A program made the position numbers and the translations under genes. From Rhodocollybia butyracea (taxonomy: Eukaryota > Basidiomycota > Agaricomycetes > Agaricales > Omphalotaceae), in contig JADNRY010000689.1 in NCBI GenBank assembly GCA_015501585.1, positions 1-31,156 of the forward strand: a DNA stretch of 31,156 nucleotides, written 5' to 3'. Under the pieces are notes generated by a model, which was not told where the DNA came from, made no database searches, and saw only the letters and a list, made by a program, of their open reading frames with translations. Of the stretch, positions 10,218-19,670 are shown piece after piece. Within the stretch, counting starts at the first letter, position 1, and every line of letters begins with the position of its first letter.

Positions 10218-11324
10218 TGTAACATAGAGGTCAGCCTTCAACGTTGTTCTACTCGCGAAGAAAAAAAAGAAATTTCCGACCTTGACTACGGCGATCCGGC
10301 GCTAATTGGCGCTTAAGGTTGCTCACTTGCGTTGTTGAAAGCAGATCCAATGCATTCCTCTGGTTGACGCGACTCCTCAGGCCTCAGGCCTCAGGTCCAG
10401 AGCTTGAGCCTATACACCTCGAACCATGAACCACGACGCGACTCGCCCAACTCGCCAGTGTTTGAGAATGTGGCGAAAACCAAGCGAAAACTATGGAAGG
10501 GAGCAAGTTGGAAGGGAGCTTTGTTGAATGTTCCATCGACCAATTTCTCGAGATGCTACCTGCGCGTGCTGATATAGATGCCTTCGATTGACTTGACGCT
10601 GTTCAAAAAGCTTGTGGGTGAAGCAAAAGGTGAAAAGAGATCATATAACCTCTGGGTCCGTCATCTATTTGCCTGCCTTTGAACTGAAGACTAATGTAGA
10701 TCCATATATTCGCAAAGATTGGACATCCATGAACACTTTTAACACCCCCAACCATGCTTCGCAGACTGTCTGGGGTAAGCATGAGATTAAACCCGACCTA
10801 AAATTTAACGCACTGGTTTGTGATGTACAGAAGATGGAATCCAACGGAGTGTTCAAGTGGTCAGAAGAGGACGAACCGTTTAAACGGGAGGCTGAAGAGA
10901 GTAAAAAGGCCAAGGCACGTCATAAAATCCGGTCACTGCCAAGCAGAAAACTCATTCAAGTATAAAAGTCAAAGCTAAAGCGCTAAAGCTCTGAGCAGTG
11001 CCCTTTGAGCACCCTCCCCAATCCGCGCGGAATAGAGGCCAATTGACGGTATATGCTAATACTATACAGGCGCGCTACTCCAGAATCCGTAAAAGAACTT
11101 CTCTTGGACGAGAAAACAGCCAGTAGATGATTATCGATTGTGACTCCCAACGTCATTGGCAACGCCGTTCTCACTCGTGTTCGCCTCTCACTCGTGTTCG
11201 CCTCGTGCGGAAGCTCAAACCCAGTGCTCAAGCAGATCTTCTAACCGTCGTTCATCGCGTTCCCGCTCTCCACAAAGGCCTCGACGACTAGCCTCAAGAG
11301 AAAAGATCTTGAAACAGGATCATG
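10218..11324. other. No secure gene; kinase upstream region and decayed ORF
   Basis: The first 270 bp are the upstream region of the minus-strand kinase, with an A-rich stretch (10261-10271) and a 7-bp tandem repeat (cctcagg, three times near 10376-10396). The ORF-like piece at 10493-10965 is listed separately. From 10966 to 11324 I see no gene; imperfect repeats of 'tcactcgtgttcgcctc' occur at 11171-11205. Confidence 0.5.
10493..10965 (+). pseudogene. Decayed ORF of unknown function
   Basis: An ATG at 10493 opens 'MEGSKLEGSFVECSIDQFLE' and 'MLPARADIDAFD', then TGA; the frame continues 'LDAVQKACG' to another TGA. A second frame (10612-10965) continues with 'SVIYLPAFELKTNVDPYIRK', 'NHASQTVWGKHEIKPDLKF' and 'FKWSEEDEPFKREAEESKKA'. 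The texture is that of a real cytosolic protein (charged, low complexity absent), and its start faintly recalls fungal FunK1-type kinase N-termini, but I cannot confirm that. At least two stops and a frame change separate the parts. Confidence 0.3.
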
Positions 11325-11450
11325 CCACTCATCGTCGCGACTTTCCTCGCCATTCTTTTCCGCTTGTAACCGTCGATTGCGATGACCTCAGTTGATTCTT
11401 GCGTGACGGCAGGAATAACTGAGTTTTCCTCCAGTCGAAGGGAACAAGCG
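11325..11450 (-). pseudogene. F-box family relic, copy 4 (N-terminal exon piece only)
   Basis: A short stretch similar to the first exon of the F-box copies. The minus strand reads 'RLEENSVIPAVTQESTEVIA', corresponding to 'RLKEKPVIPTSMQESTEATT' of copy 2, then, one frame over, 'EESRDDEWHD' as in copy 3 (SQESRDDEWHDEDEED). Similarity is lost beyond this. It lies about 240 bp before the 3' end of copy 3, consistent with a former tandem array. Confidence 0.75.
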
Positions 11451-12377
11451 TTTAGGTAAACTCGAGCCAGTAGTCTACATAAGTAGCGTTTAGGCGCTCA
11501 AATCTGCGGATGATCCAATTCTCCCGCGACGACTCACCTCAGCAGTACATAATCGAATTCTATATACATAGTACTACTCGGTGTGTATTAACATGTCTTG
11601 TATCTTTATTCTGTAACTATAACTACACTACTATCATTAAGAGTTCGAAAGGAGTAATGATCCCCGGTAGAGGTAGTGAGCATTTATCACGCTTTGACAT
11701 AAAGGAAGGGTCGACTTGAGCCTGGCACGATAGCCCGAGGATTCCAATATAAATGCTTTCGAATATGCAGAAGATCCGTAGGACTGAGCGTGTCACAGTC
11801 GATATCAACAACACCGGCGTGCCTGGAAGAGATATGAGTATTGGAACTACGCATTGTGAGTTATTACCTACGCTGTCTTCAGATGATACAACAATTCGAA
11901 TGTCTTTAGACCGAAGGTTTCATGACAATGGGCGCAGCAGATAGCCTCCCGATCGTGACTTGGAATCTCTCTTGCTAGTATCTGTGTCATTTCTGTATCA
12001 AAAGAATTGACTTGGAAAGAATGTCCCATGTGTTGAATCGGCTGAACAGAAATGTGAGTGATGTGCATTCCCGATAAATAAGTCTTGTTCACCAAGTAAG
12101 GCCACCTCATGAAATGCCGTCGTCCATGAGTGTTGCATGATAAACATTTGATAAGAGGATTAGCAAGATGCAAGTTGTCAACTGTCGTTGTTTCGGGATC
12201 GAGGTTACAAGCTTCAATGACCTTTTTAATGTCTTGGGACCCGCTATCGTTGTATACGAGAGTACTGAACATCCAGAGGCCTAATGGACATTTAGTAAAC
12301 CAGGATGGAACATAAACATCCAAACAATGGTCACTACGACTCGATGTCAAGGACCTTTGGTGGCAACAACGATGGTA

Positions 12378-12503
12378 CGGCACCCTGGCACTCCCCGGTC
12401 CCACCCTGCTGCGTTGCCTTCCCGGCAGTGTGGACCCATGTAGCGAGGGTGGCTCAGAAAACAGAATTAGTGGCCGGGCCAAAGGATGTATCTGTTTTTG
12501 AGG
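12378..12503. other. 126-bp insertion in F-box copy 3
   Basis: Copies 1 and 2 read gatggta + (a/g) + aacatttgc at this point. Copy 3 reads gatggta, then 126 bp, then aacatttgc. The insert is visibly richer in G and C than its surroundings (for example 'ggcactccccggtcccaccc' and 'gtggccgggcc'). It replaces one base and has no clear target-site duplication or terminal inverted repeat. It could be a fragment captured during break repair, or a short non-autonomous element. The source is unknown. Confidence 0.7.
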
Positions 12504-13430
12504 AACATTTGCGGGTAATGCAGCACCTTTACTGTGCAAGATGAACATGCAAAGACGGAAGTCGCAAGATGCAAATCAGAAACAGTGGCACTTGGACGGC
12601 CTGTTCGTAAGATTTCCAAAACCTCCTGTATTTTGGCGGGCCGCCATCCATCGATAATACTAGGCAGGTATTCCAAGAGTTTGGATTTACAGAGGCTGTC
12701 ACCAAGTCGTTTATCATAGGGTGTATCCCAGATGAGGGCTTCGATACGGGGGTCGGTAAGGATATCACCTGGAGCGGGGAATGGATCTCGAGAGTCAGTT
12801 TCTGACTCGATCTGGAAGAGTAGGCGCAAAAGAAGATGATAGCGCGATTGAAGGGCTTCATTGCGTTTTCGAACCAAGTATTCCGATAACATTTGGACCA
12901 GTTCATTTTCCATGCAGTTCCAGGCTAAAGTCATTGAATCAGGATAGACATCATCACCAATAACCGGAGTATTCGCACCACGATCTGTTAACTTCCTTGG
13001 CTGTGACACCAATCTATGGTTAGTGAATGTATCCCAGGAATAATCCCTGATCATCGTCTCTGCTTCTGCCCGCCATCCAATTTGTTCAAGTCGTTGAAGT
13101 ATCCTACGTTCAATGACTTGAGCTCACAGGAAAGCATAATCACAAAACGACCACGTACGCCTCTTTCCGTTCATTGCGAAGCTCAGTTAGTTTATCAGCG
13201 CGTTCGCTCAGTTTGGCATTAAGCCAACTTTGACATTCAGTGGCATGCTAAAGAAAATTTTGAGTATCCATGCCCCATCAGGTAGTGATATACACCCACG
13301 ATCCGCATCTCCTTATACTCTTTTTCTTTTCTATCGATCCATGCGAGGCGTTCTTCATCATTGAGTGCACAAAATTCTTTTTCATAGCGCCTCGCAATTT
13401 CCCAGTTATCACGTATAACGGAAGATCGAG

Positions 13431-13477
13431 CTAGACATGTAGGTTCTTGTTGTGTAGGCTGGGCTAGCGAGACTTAC
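13431..13477 (-). other. Intron-like segment unique to F-box copy 3
   Basis: On the minus strand this 47-nt stretch begins GTAAGTCTCG and ends ACATGTCTAG, a textbook short fungal intron. Removing it joins 'LPTEECETG' in frame to 'RSSVIRDNWEIARRY'. At the same site copies 1 and 2 read straight through (PTEYLDKHGNWE and PTEYYESLGNWE). Copy 3 also has about six extra codons beside it. Confidence 0.55.
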
Positions 13478-14273
13478 CAGTTTCACATTCCTCAGTTGGG
13501 AGGACCGCGCGGTCACGATATTCTTGGGGCTGGCGTAGCATGAAGACGACGTCATAACGAGGGAAGCTGCAACATGATAAATAAAGAAGCTCAGAACTTG
13601 CAGCTACGCATTCGAAAGGTCCAGAGAACGTTATCACCACGTCGGTTACATAGCTTGATAAATATTGAATTTAGTTAAGAATTGGTCACCGTAGTTTTAA
13701 AACACTTGCATGACAATATGACTCGAAAAGAAGATGTGCGTATTGGGGTTCATTGAGATCCTTTGGAAGAGGTGGTAGATCTTTGATGTTTCCACGAGCA
13801 GTATACTAGATATTTCCGGATGTCTTGCTCATGAGGATTCCCCGAAGATCTCTAGAAGTTCGAGCAAGCCGGAGGAGGTTCAAGATAGCAGAAGATCTAG
13901 ACAGGCATGAGCCCCTATATTATCGAATAGGAGCAGCTGGTTTACCTCGAAAATCACTTCTAGTGGAACGTCTTTGACCAGCCTTTCCAATAAACCCAGT
14001 TTTTCCTCGTACTTTTCTAAAATGTTCGGGCATTCGCTGTCTTCGGCCCTGGTCTTTATACTTTGTCGCGGATTTGTTGGAGCCTTGCCTCGCTCGTTTA
14101 GCAGGACGTTCGTCTTCTTCATCTTCGTCATGCCACTCATCGTCGCGACTTTCCTGGCTATCCTTTTCCCTCTGACGCTTGCGACTATTGATTGCCGTAG
14201 GGTGAGTTTCCAATTCTTGCGTGACACCAGAAATAACTGGCTCTTGCTTTAATCGAAGAGAACGGCGGAGCAT

Positions 14274-14765
14274 TTCCGACCAGGTGACCGTGTTGGAACA
14301 AGTTCAGCAAGGTTATGTAATGACCTTGAACTGTGTAAATAAACCTCACTTCAACACCAAAAATCTCAGCTCTGATAGTATCCAGTGATAGAATGTTCAA
14401 GGTCGGGGGCTGGGTATCACTGAAGACGCAGCGTCAGCTTGGTTTGGCCAACATAGCGAATTTAACCGTCATCATCGTGGATGCCATACCCACTCGCAGG
14501 CCGTAGCGTATTGGGACTACCGTAGCAGGATAGGCATAGCCTTACCACTTCCTTTCGAAAACTGTGAACGGCTCATATTCTGTGATATCCCCAAGGTATT
14601 AATATTTATCTTTGTTGCGTGCTGCATCAATCCATCAAACGTATCTTTTCTTCTTTTTTAATTTTTACCAGACCACCTAAGAATTTTGGTAAAAGTGTTT
14701 GTTTCCTTGTCTCTCGACTTTATCGGGCTAGTACCGAGACGTCGAACAACTATCAAGATCTGGAG
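14274..14765. other. Upstream region of F-box copy 3; no gene seen
   Basis: About 490 bp between the F-box start and the small ORF. Just upstream of the ATG it shares 'aagttcagcaaggttat' with the region upstream of copy 1, so the duplicated unit included promoter sequence. A GTAAAA...GCTAG intron-like stretch (about 14687-14730) could belong to a 5' exon of the following ORF. Nothing else is recognised. Confidence 0.5.
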
Positions 14766-14972
14766 ATGCGGGACCAGGATCGATTGGTTTTTGAGAATAT
14801 GAAGAAAGATGGTTTGGCTCTGGGGGAGTGGGTTACTGTCGCCGACCCTTGGGAAAATCTATACCCATATGCTGAAAGGCATCCAGGCAGGAGACCTCCA
14901 CCTGATCTTCTTTTACAAGGAATGAATGAGAGGGCTGCAGCCGAGGAAGCCACAGCCAAAGAAACTCCCTAG
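14766..14972 (+). CDS. Possible small hypothetical protein
   Basis: An ATG at 14766 gives 68 aa to TAG (14970-14972). The frame is open further 5' (to about 14619) without another ATG, so an upstream exon is likely. The sequence has 'DGLALGEWVTVADPWENLYP' and 'RHPGRRPPPDLLLQG' and ends with an Ala/Glu/Lys-rich tail. The upstream open part is Arg/Ser/Phe-rich and would suit a mitochondrial presequence if an ATG were spliced in. No family is recognised. It converges on PEX8, with 225 bp between the stops. The dense, ordinary coding texture favours a real gene, but start and exon structure are uncertain. Confidence 0.4.
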   Translation: MRDQDRLVFENMKKDGLALGEWVTVADPWENLYPYAERHPGRRPPPDLLLQGMNERAAAEEATAKETP

Positions 14973-15197
14973 ATATTGTATAACGACCTCGGTCCTTTCT
15001 GATCTTTGTCTTTCTCAATCTTTCTTTCTTGGCTCATGTACCTGCAGAGTTCAGATTTCTCCAGAGAGGGGAGAGATTTACTTTATATCGCACTTCCAAT
15101 CTTCAAAATTTAGTCTTGTACTTACTCTGTGCCAGTAACATCATGCAGCTCTTACTATTCTTCGCTCTTGTCCTACTTATGCTACATTTCATATATA

Positions 15198-17935
15198 TCA
15201 AAGCTTCGCCATCAGAGTCGGCTCGCTATTACCCCTACTCGCAAACGCAGCCCACCACCTCACTACATACTCTTTTTCTCGATCCCCAACGACTTCCAGC
15301 ACTTCCCGATACAACGCTGTCACTAGCTCCGTTCGATGCTTTCCTTGTTCCAAGTCCGGTACCGTCCCTACGTCGCCACTGTTCTCACGTACATGTCCGT
15401 CTTCAAGTCTCATTTTATTCAAAACTCCGTCGATCTCTTCCAAAACCCGGCTAAGAAGGGACAGCGGAAGCGCAGAAACACAAGATATGAGCGTGAGATG
15501 AAGATGATGTCTTTGTTCGATGTCTACGGTGTCCTGGATGACACTTAGCAGTGCATCGATACAATACCATGCGAGAGTGAATTGAGAAGGGTTTCCGGTG
15601 GGACCGTCTTCAGGAGCGCTAGCACTGGTACTAGCAGACCGTACTAGAGCAGCGTAAGCTATGCGTAGCTGTGATGTCGATAATTTGCCCTGTGCCGAGT
15701 TCTAAACATGATCATTGAAATACTGTATTATTATACATATGAATCAAGACTCACCTCGATCAAGGACTTGACATAAAACGGTACAAGTCGGGTACAGAAA
15801 TCTGCGAGAGACATATCTGCAGATTGCTCCTTCTTTCCCTTCCCCTTCAAGTTCACGTGGTCTTCCGCCACTGAGAACTCTGACTGCGAAAGTGTCAACG
15901 CTGGAGCGGTATCAGTAGCTGTATTCGCAGCGAAGATCCCCAATACCACTGAATGGGCAGACTCGAAAGTGTCGCGTTTCAACTGGTCGGCGAGTTGATG
16001 GGATTGTCCCAAAAGTGAGTTGGATCCAGATTCAATGCTCTCGGAAGTGTCGGAATTAACAAGCGGGCGCAGAACAAGGTTGGGTTCTATAAGCGTCCAT
16101 ACGGGCCCTCGAAGATACTTGACACCAAGGACCGGTACAAGCTGCTCGATACACGCCAAAGCAAAGGAAATCTTTGCCAGATCGAGAGTTTCGTCATGGG
16201 CTTCTGTATTCGATCCGGCCCCGACTCCCCGCGACCGAGACGGTAGCGAGGCACACAATTCGTCCACAAAGTGCTGTGCAACATCTTTAACATCTTCAGT
16301 GACAGAACCGCCGCCGCTACCGCTAGCGAGTATATCCAATGCCAAATACACGGTTTTCCGCATCTCCTTGAACGACGTGTCATCAGCGGCTCCCGACAGT
16401 GAGGATATTCCACCGAACTGGGAAATGAGCAAGGAGAGACGAGAGAGTGTCAGGAGGGTTGTTAGTGCGAGAGATGCGGGGGAGGAAAGCGACGATGTCG
16501 GTGAGAGGTTGTGGTATACGGTTGAAGGGATGTAGATGCACGCTGAGAGGATAGAATCAGAGATCATGATGATGGAGAAGAGGAGGGTTTTGAGGGTTTG
16601 CCATGGGCCTGAAAAGTTGTCTACGCGTAAGAGCGCAGGCATCACTCCTTCTACCCGAGAAGTCATATCCAGCAAGGAGTTCGTGGTTTCCTGAGCGCAC
16701 GCTAACCCTTCTCGGGGCCAAGAGTTCAGTAGTAGGGAGAGAACTAATGCCTCTAGACGAGTAAGGGAAGCGATATGTTGTCGAAGAGCCGACGCTTCAC
16801 TGTCTCCAGTCGCGTTCTCACGAAGAATCTCGCCTCCATGAAAAGTTTCAAAGATACATGAAGTCAATAACTGAGAAAGTGCTGTGAGAGGGAGGGCTTT
16901 GAGTTTTTGCGAAGTGACTAGCGGTAGAGACTGAGATGCCAGAATAAGAGAGAGAGTTAGGAGTGGAATTGAAGAGTTGGGACCTGGCAAATCGCGCGAC
17001 AATCAAATGAATCAATGATGGATGAACTTTAAGCAAACTTGGTTAGAACAAGGGCGTTGATGACTGACCTGTAAATATAGATACAGGCAAAGGCAGAGGA
17101 GAAGGAGTAGTAAATTCGTGTCGGTGAAACGGATTGAATGCCAAGAGTCGGTTTAGTTCAACGTGTATGATCACAGTGGCACATCTGACTGACCTGGAGT
17201 TGGCGCATCTACTACTTGTTGGCATAATCGGCCACGAGGGGACAGTACAGCACCGCAACGAGGCAAGGTCAGAGCATGATTGACAGCATAGCAATAGAAC
17301 AGAATAGAATATAAGGACACGTCAATTCCGGAGAGTCTGAAAGAGATACCTTAACCGCAGAACTAACCTTGATTTAAAAGAGATGATGTTGCTGTTGTTT
17401 TCTGGAACTCGCTCTCCCATTCACGACCTATACCTTCTTGATCCATGACTTCAGCGAAAGCAATGACGAGCTCGTCTTCGACTTTGGCTCTGGCAGTATC
17501 TGAGACTGGACTCTTTGAGTGCGGATCAGACTCAATCTGAGTCTGAAGGTCGTCCAGACCTAGGAGGACACCACTGGCTGCAGCGAGCCTAAGCAGAGGA
17601 TTACCGCCTTGCAAACCTTTGATTAAAGCTCTTGTCCATTGTGTCAAACGAGTGGAGATACTGCGATCGAAAAAGCTAGAAGAGGGCCCAGAGAGTAGCG
17701 TGAATTTTAGATGCAATGCGTGGCGGAAAGATGCTGAGAGTGTCTGCAGACGTGATATAGTAAACGGATGAGAGAGAAAAAGCGGAGAAGTTATAGCAGT
17801 TGCGGTAAGAGCAGTGGGAAGAGGACCCTGGTTAGCAATATGGAAAGCCAAAGCAGCCTGTATAGTTTCCAAAGGCAACACAGGCTCAGTACGATGAAGA
17901 TGCTGTAGCAAATTGGAATACGCGTTAGCGGACAT
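15198..17935 (-). CDS. PEX8: Probable peroxin Pex8 (intraperoxisomal import factor)
   Basis: Pex8 acts on the inner face of the peroxisomal membrane, linking docking and RING import complexes and helping cargo release. The ATG is at 17935. Exon A (17368-17935) gives 189 residues of mostly helical sequence (LPLETIQAALAFHIANQG); exon B lies at about 17194-17345; exon C (15755-16983) begins 'GPNSSIPLLTLSLILASQS' and contains 'WQTLKTLLFSIIMISDSIL'. Exon D (15198-15689) follows a GTGAGT...CACAG intron in phase and ends 'SEPTLMAKL', a PTS1 signal typical of Pex8. Predicted length is about 800 aa. Identification rests on the helical pattern, remembered resemblance of the leucine-rich segments and the C-terminal AKL; no domain search was done. 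Odd point: A and B do not join cleanly. The good acceptor TTTCAG (17337) puts B out of frame, while the B frame that fits exon C aligns with exon A only across an 18-nt gap containing two stops. That could be a one-base error or unusual splicing. Parent of the two relics at 4950-5335 and 8311-8700. Confidence 0.7.
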
Positions 17936-18242
17936 TTACGCGGCAAAAGTGGCGACTTGGCAGCAAAAAAACGCGGCCAAATCAGGCCGAGTGAAACATG
18001 ATTTCGTTGGTCACGTTTTCAAACCCCCCACGATCTCTTCCAGAGCCCGTCAAACCCTGCGTCCTCGTCTTCGTCGTCGTCGCTGACAAGATTTTCCACA
18101 GCACAGGGCCCATATTGCCTGCTGCGCCGCTTTCTTTTTACAGGAAAACTGGATAATGCGAATTAGAGCTCTGTAATATTCAACCACTCCACCTATATCA
18201 TCATACTTGTTACCAGCTTCACCCATTTTTTTCTTCAATTAC
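17936..18242. promoter_or_regulatory. Divergent promoter region, PEX8 / membrane protein
   Basis: The 307 bp between the ATGs of two genes read in opposite directions must contain both core promoters. A pyrimidine-rich stretch (18190-18240, ending ttttttcttcaatt) sits immediately before the plus-strand ATG, as is common at fungal start sites. I see no confident TATA box or named factor site. Confidence 0.5.
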
Positions 18243-19670
18243 ATGTCCACTCGACGTTCAGAAATCAACGCCCCTTGGCCAATCGAAACTCAGCCTGCTG
18301 CTCCCAACAAAAGATTCTCGAAAAGACGGAAATTTGACGATTCTGCTCTTCCGGCCAGGACGTCGTTATCTGCAAGGCAGAATACTAATCAAAGTCAAGT
18401 TCGTGAGTAGCTGTACCTTTATTTTTTGTCCTTATTCTGACTTTTTATGCAGAGAACGCAGAGCTAACGTGTCAGCAAGATTCCGGGAACAGCGTCGAGT
18501 CTTGTTTTCCGGTTGCAGATTCAGTTTTTGTCCAGGACGAATTCGTTTCCTTTGTCTGTGCGTATCTTCTACCAATTGCGATCATTTCTTCCTACTTATC
18601 TACCGTAGGGAACTCGCGGTTACCCTCATACGCTCAGACAAACAAAGTTAACATCTACTTGTTCCACGGCGATTCAAACGACCAAATACTGCAATGGCTC
18701 GACGTTGACAACTCGAACTCGCAGGCAGGAGTGATAACCCCACAGGCCAATGACTCTTGGTGGGGTACGAATGGTCCCAGCTACAGCGGAGCCAACACTT
18801 CGTATCCGTTTTACTTTGCCATCACACCTAATACCATCAGCTTTAATGCAGCAGCGTCAACCCAAACACATTTCACCGTTGTCCGTGAGTATCGCCTTTA
18901 TTTCGGCGTTTCTGTTTTTCCTAATCGCTGCTATTCCAGAAACAACATTCCCTAATTCCGTGTTAGCGAGCATGTCCGCCTCCTCTGCTTCCGCAAGCTC
19001 TGCCTCTGCCGCATCCGCCTCCGCCTCGCAACAAGCATCAGAATCTCGTGCATCTTCCAGTGCGAGTGCCGCCGGTGCATCATCCTCTGGGAACATCCAG
19101 TCCGGCAACAATTCAAGCGGATTTCCTCATTGGGCAATCGCCGTCATCGTCGTTCTCGGGTTCCTGGCCATCGCCACCACGTGTATTCTTGCATTCTTCA
19201 TTATGCGCCGGTTACGACGACGACGAGAGCTAGACTCGAATCGCAATTCGATGGGATCCGCCAGCCCAATGATGGCACATGTGCAGTCTCCCAACTCACC
19301 CTTACTAGCTGCCGGAGTTGGGCCGTCATCAAGCGGTCATGGTGCTACAGGTGTACAGAGGGCATCAAGTATTGTCTCGCCAGATGGTGCATCATCAATA
19401 AGTCATGGTGGAAGTGCGGGCGAGGGTGGTCCGTTTAGTGGCGCTGATGCAGCTATCATCGCCAATGCCTTCAGAACAATGCTTCGAAAACCTGATTTCG
19501 CTGATGCACCTGTCGAAGAAGGTGACTCGCCTCCTGATGCCACAGACAGAGGCAGAGAAGAGCTGAATAGAGAGTTGGCAGAAGAGGGAAGGGATATCCG
19601 CAGTGTCAGCTCTTCTAGAGGAGTCAAGGTAGAGACTCTGAGTGATGAAGCGGATACTATAGGCCATTGA
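18243..19670 (+). CDS. Single-pass membrane protein with Ser/Ala-rich stalk
   Basis: Four exons (18243-18402, 18453-18557, 18609-18884, 18940-19670) join in phase through GTGAGT, GTGCGT and GTGAGT donors to give 423 aa. Order: a basic N-terminus with Lys/Arg pairs near residues 24-29 (possible Kex2-type sites); a globular part with Cys60 and Cys71 and the stretch 'FVWNSRLPSYAQTNKVNIYL'; 'NDSWWGTNGPSYSGANTSYP'; a Ser/Ala stalk at about 190-240; a transmembrane helix at about 245-268 (WAIAVIVVLGFLAIATTC); then 'RRLRRRRE' and a Ser/Gly-rich acidic tail ending 'EADTIGH'. It resembles Agaricomycete proteins annotated as hypothetical membrane proteins and, in general layout, wall-stress sensors. 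The expected topology puts the stalk outside the cell. No N-terminal signal peptide is visible in exon 1, so either the internal helix acts as signal anchor or a 5' exon is missed. Confidence 0.8.

Larger units (their letters stand above)
11690..14273 (-). pseudogene. F-box family protein relic, copy 3
   Basis: Starts at an ATG at 14273 (MLRRSLRLKQEPVISGVTQE), with an acidic linker, nuclear-type basic stretch (RPAKRARQG) and 'RLVKDVPLEVIFE', then the family intron and 'IFCYLE'. An 8-bp deletion (cgcctggt, absent at about 13879) shifts the F-box frame, and the Trp codon of 'SESIW' has become TAG (13806-13808). Downstream exons give 'LPPLPKDLNEPQYAHLLF', 'NWEIARRYEKEFCALNDEER', 'WIDRKEKEYKEMRIVG', 'FTNHRLVSQPRKLTDRGANT', 'DPFPAPGDILTDPRIEALIW' and 'VSDLHLATSVFACSSC'. 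A 126-bp insertion (12378-12503) then breaks the frame, after which 'YHRCCHQRS' and 'LDPETTTVDNLHLANPLIKC' resume. A 47-nt GTAAGT...TCTAG segment at 13431-13477 is absent from copies 1 and 2. It is clearly inactivated. Confidence 0.85.

Noticed and set aside
10376..10396. Triple cctcagg repeat
   Set aside because: Too short to be more than simple sequence; no associated structure found.
18857..19111. Acidic minus-strand ORF opposite the Ser/Ala stalk
   Set aside because: Shadow of the repetitive Ser/Ala codons of the real plus-strand exon.
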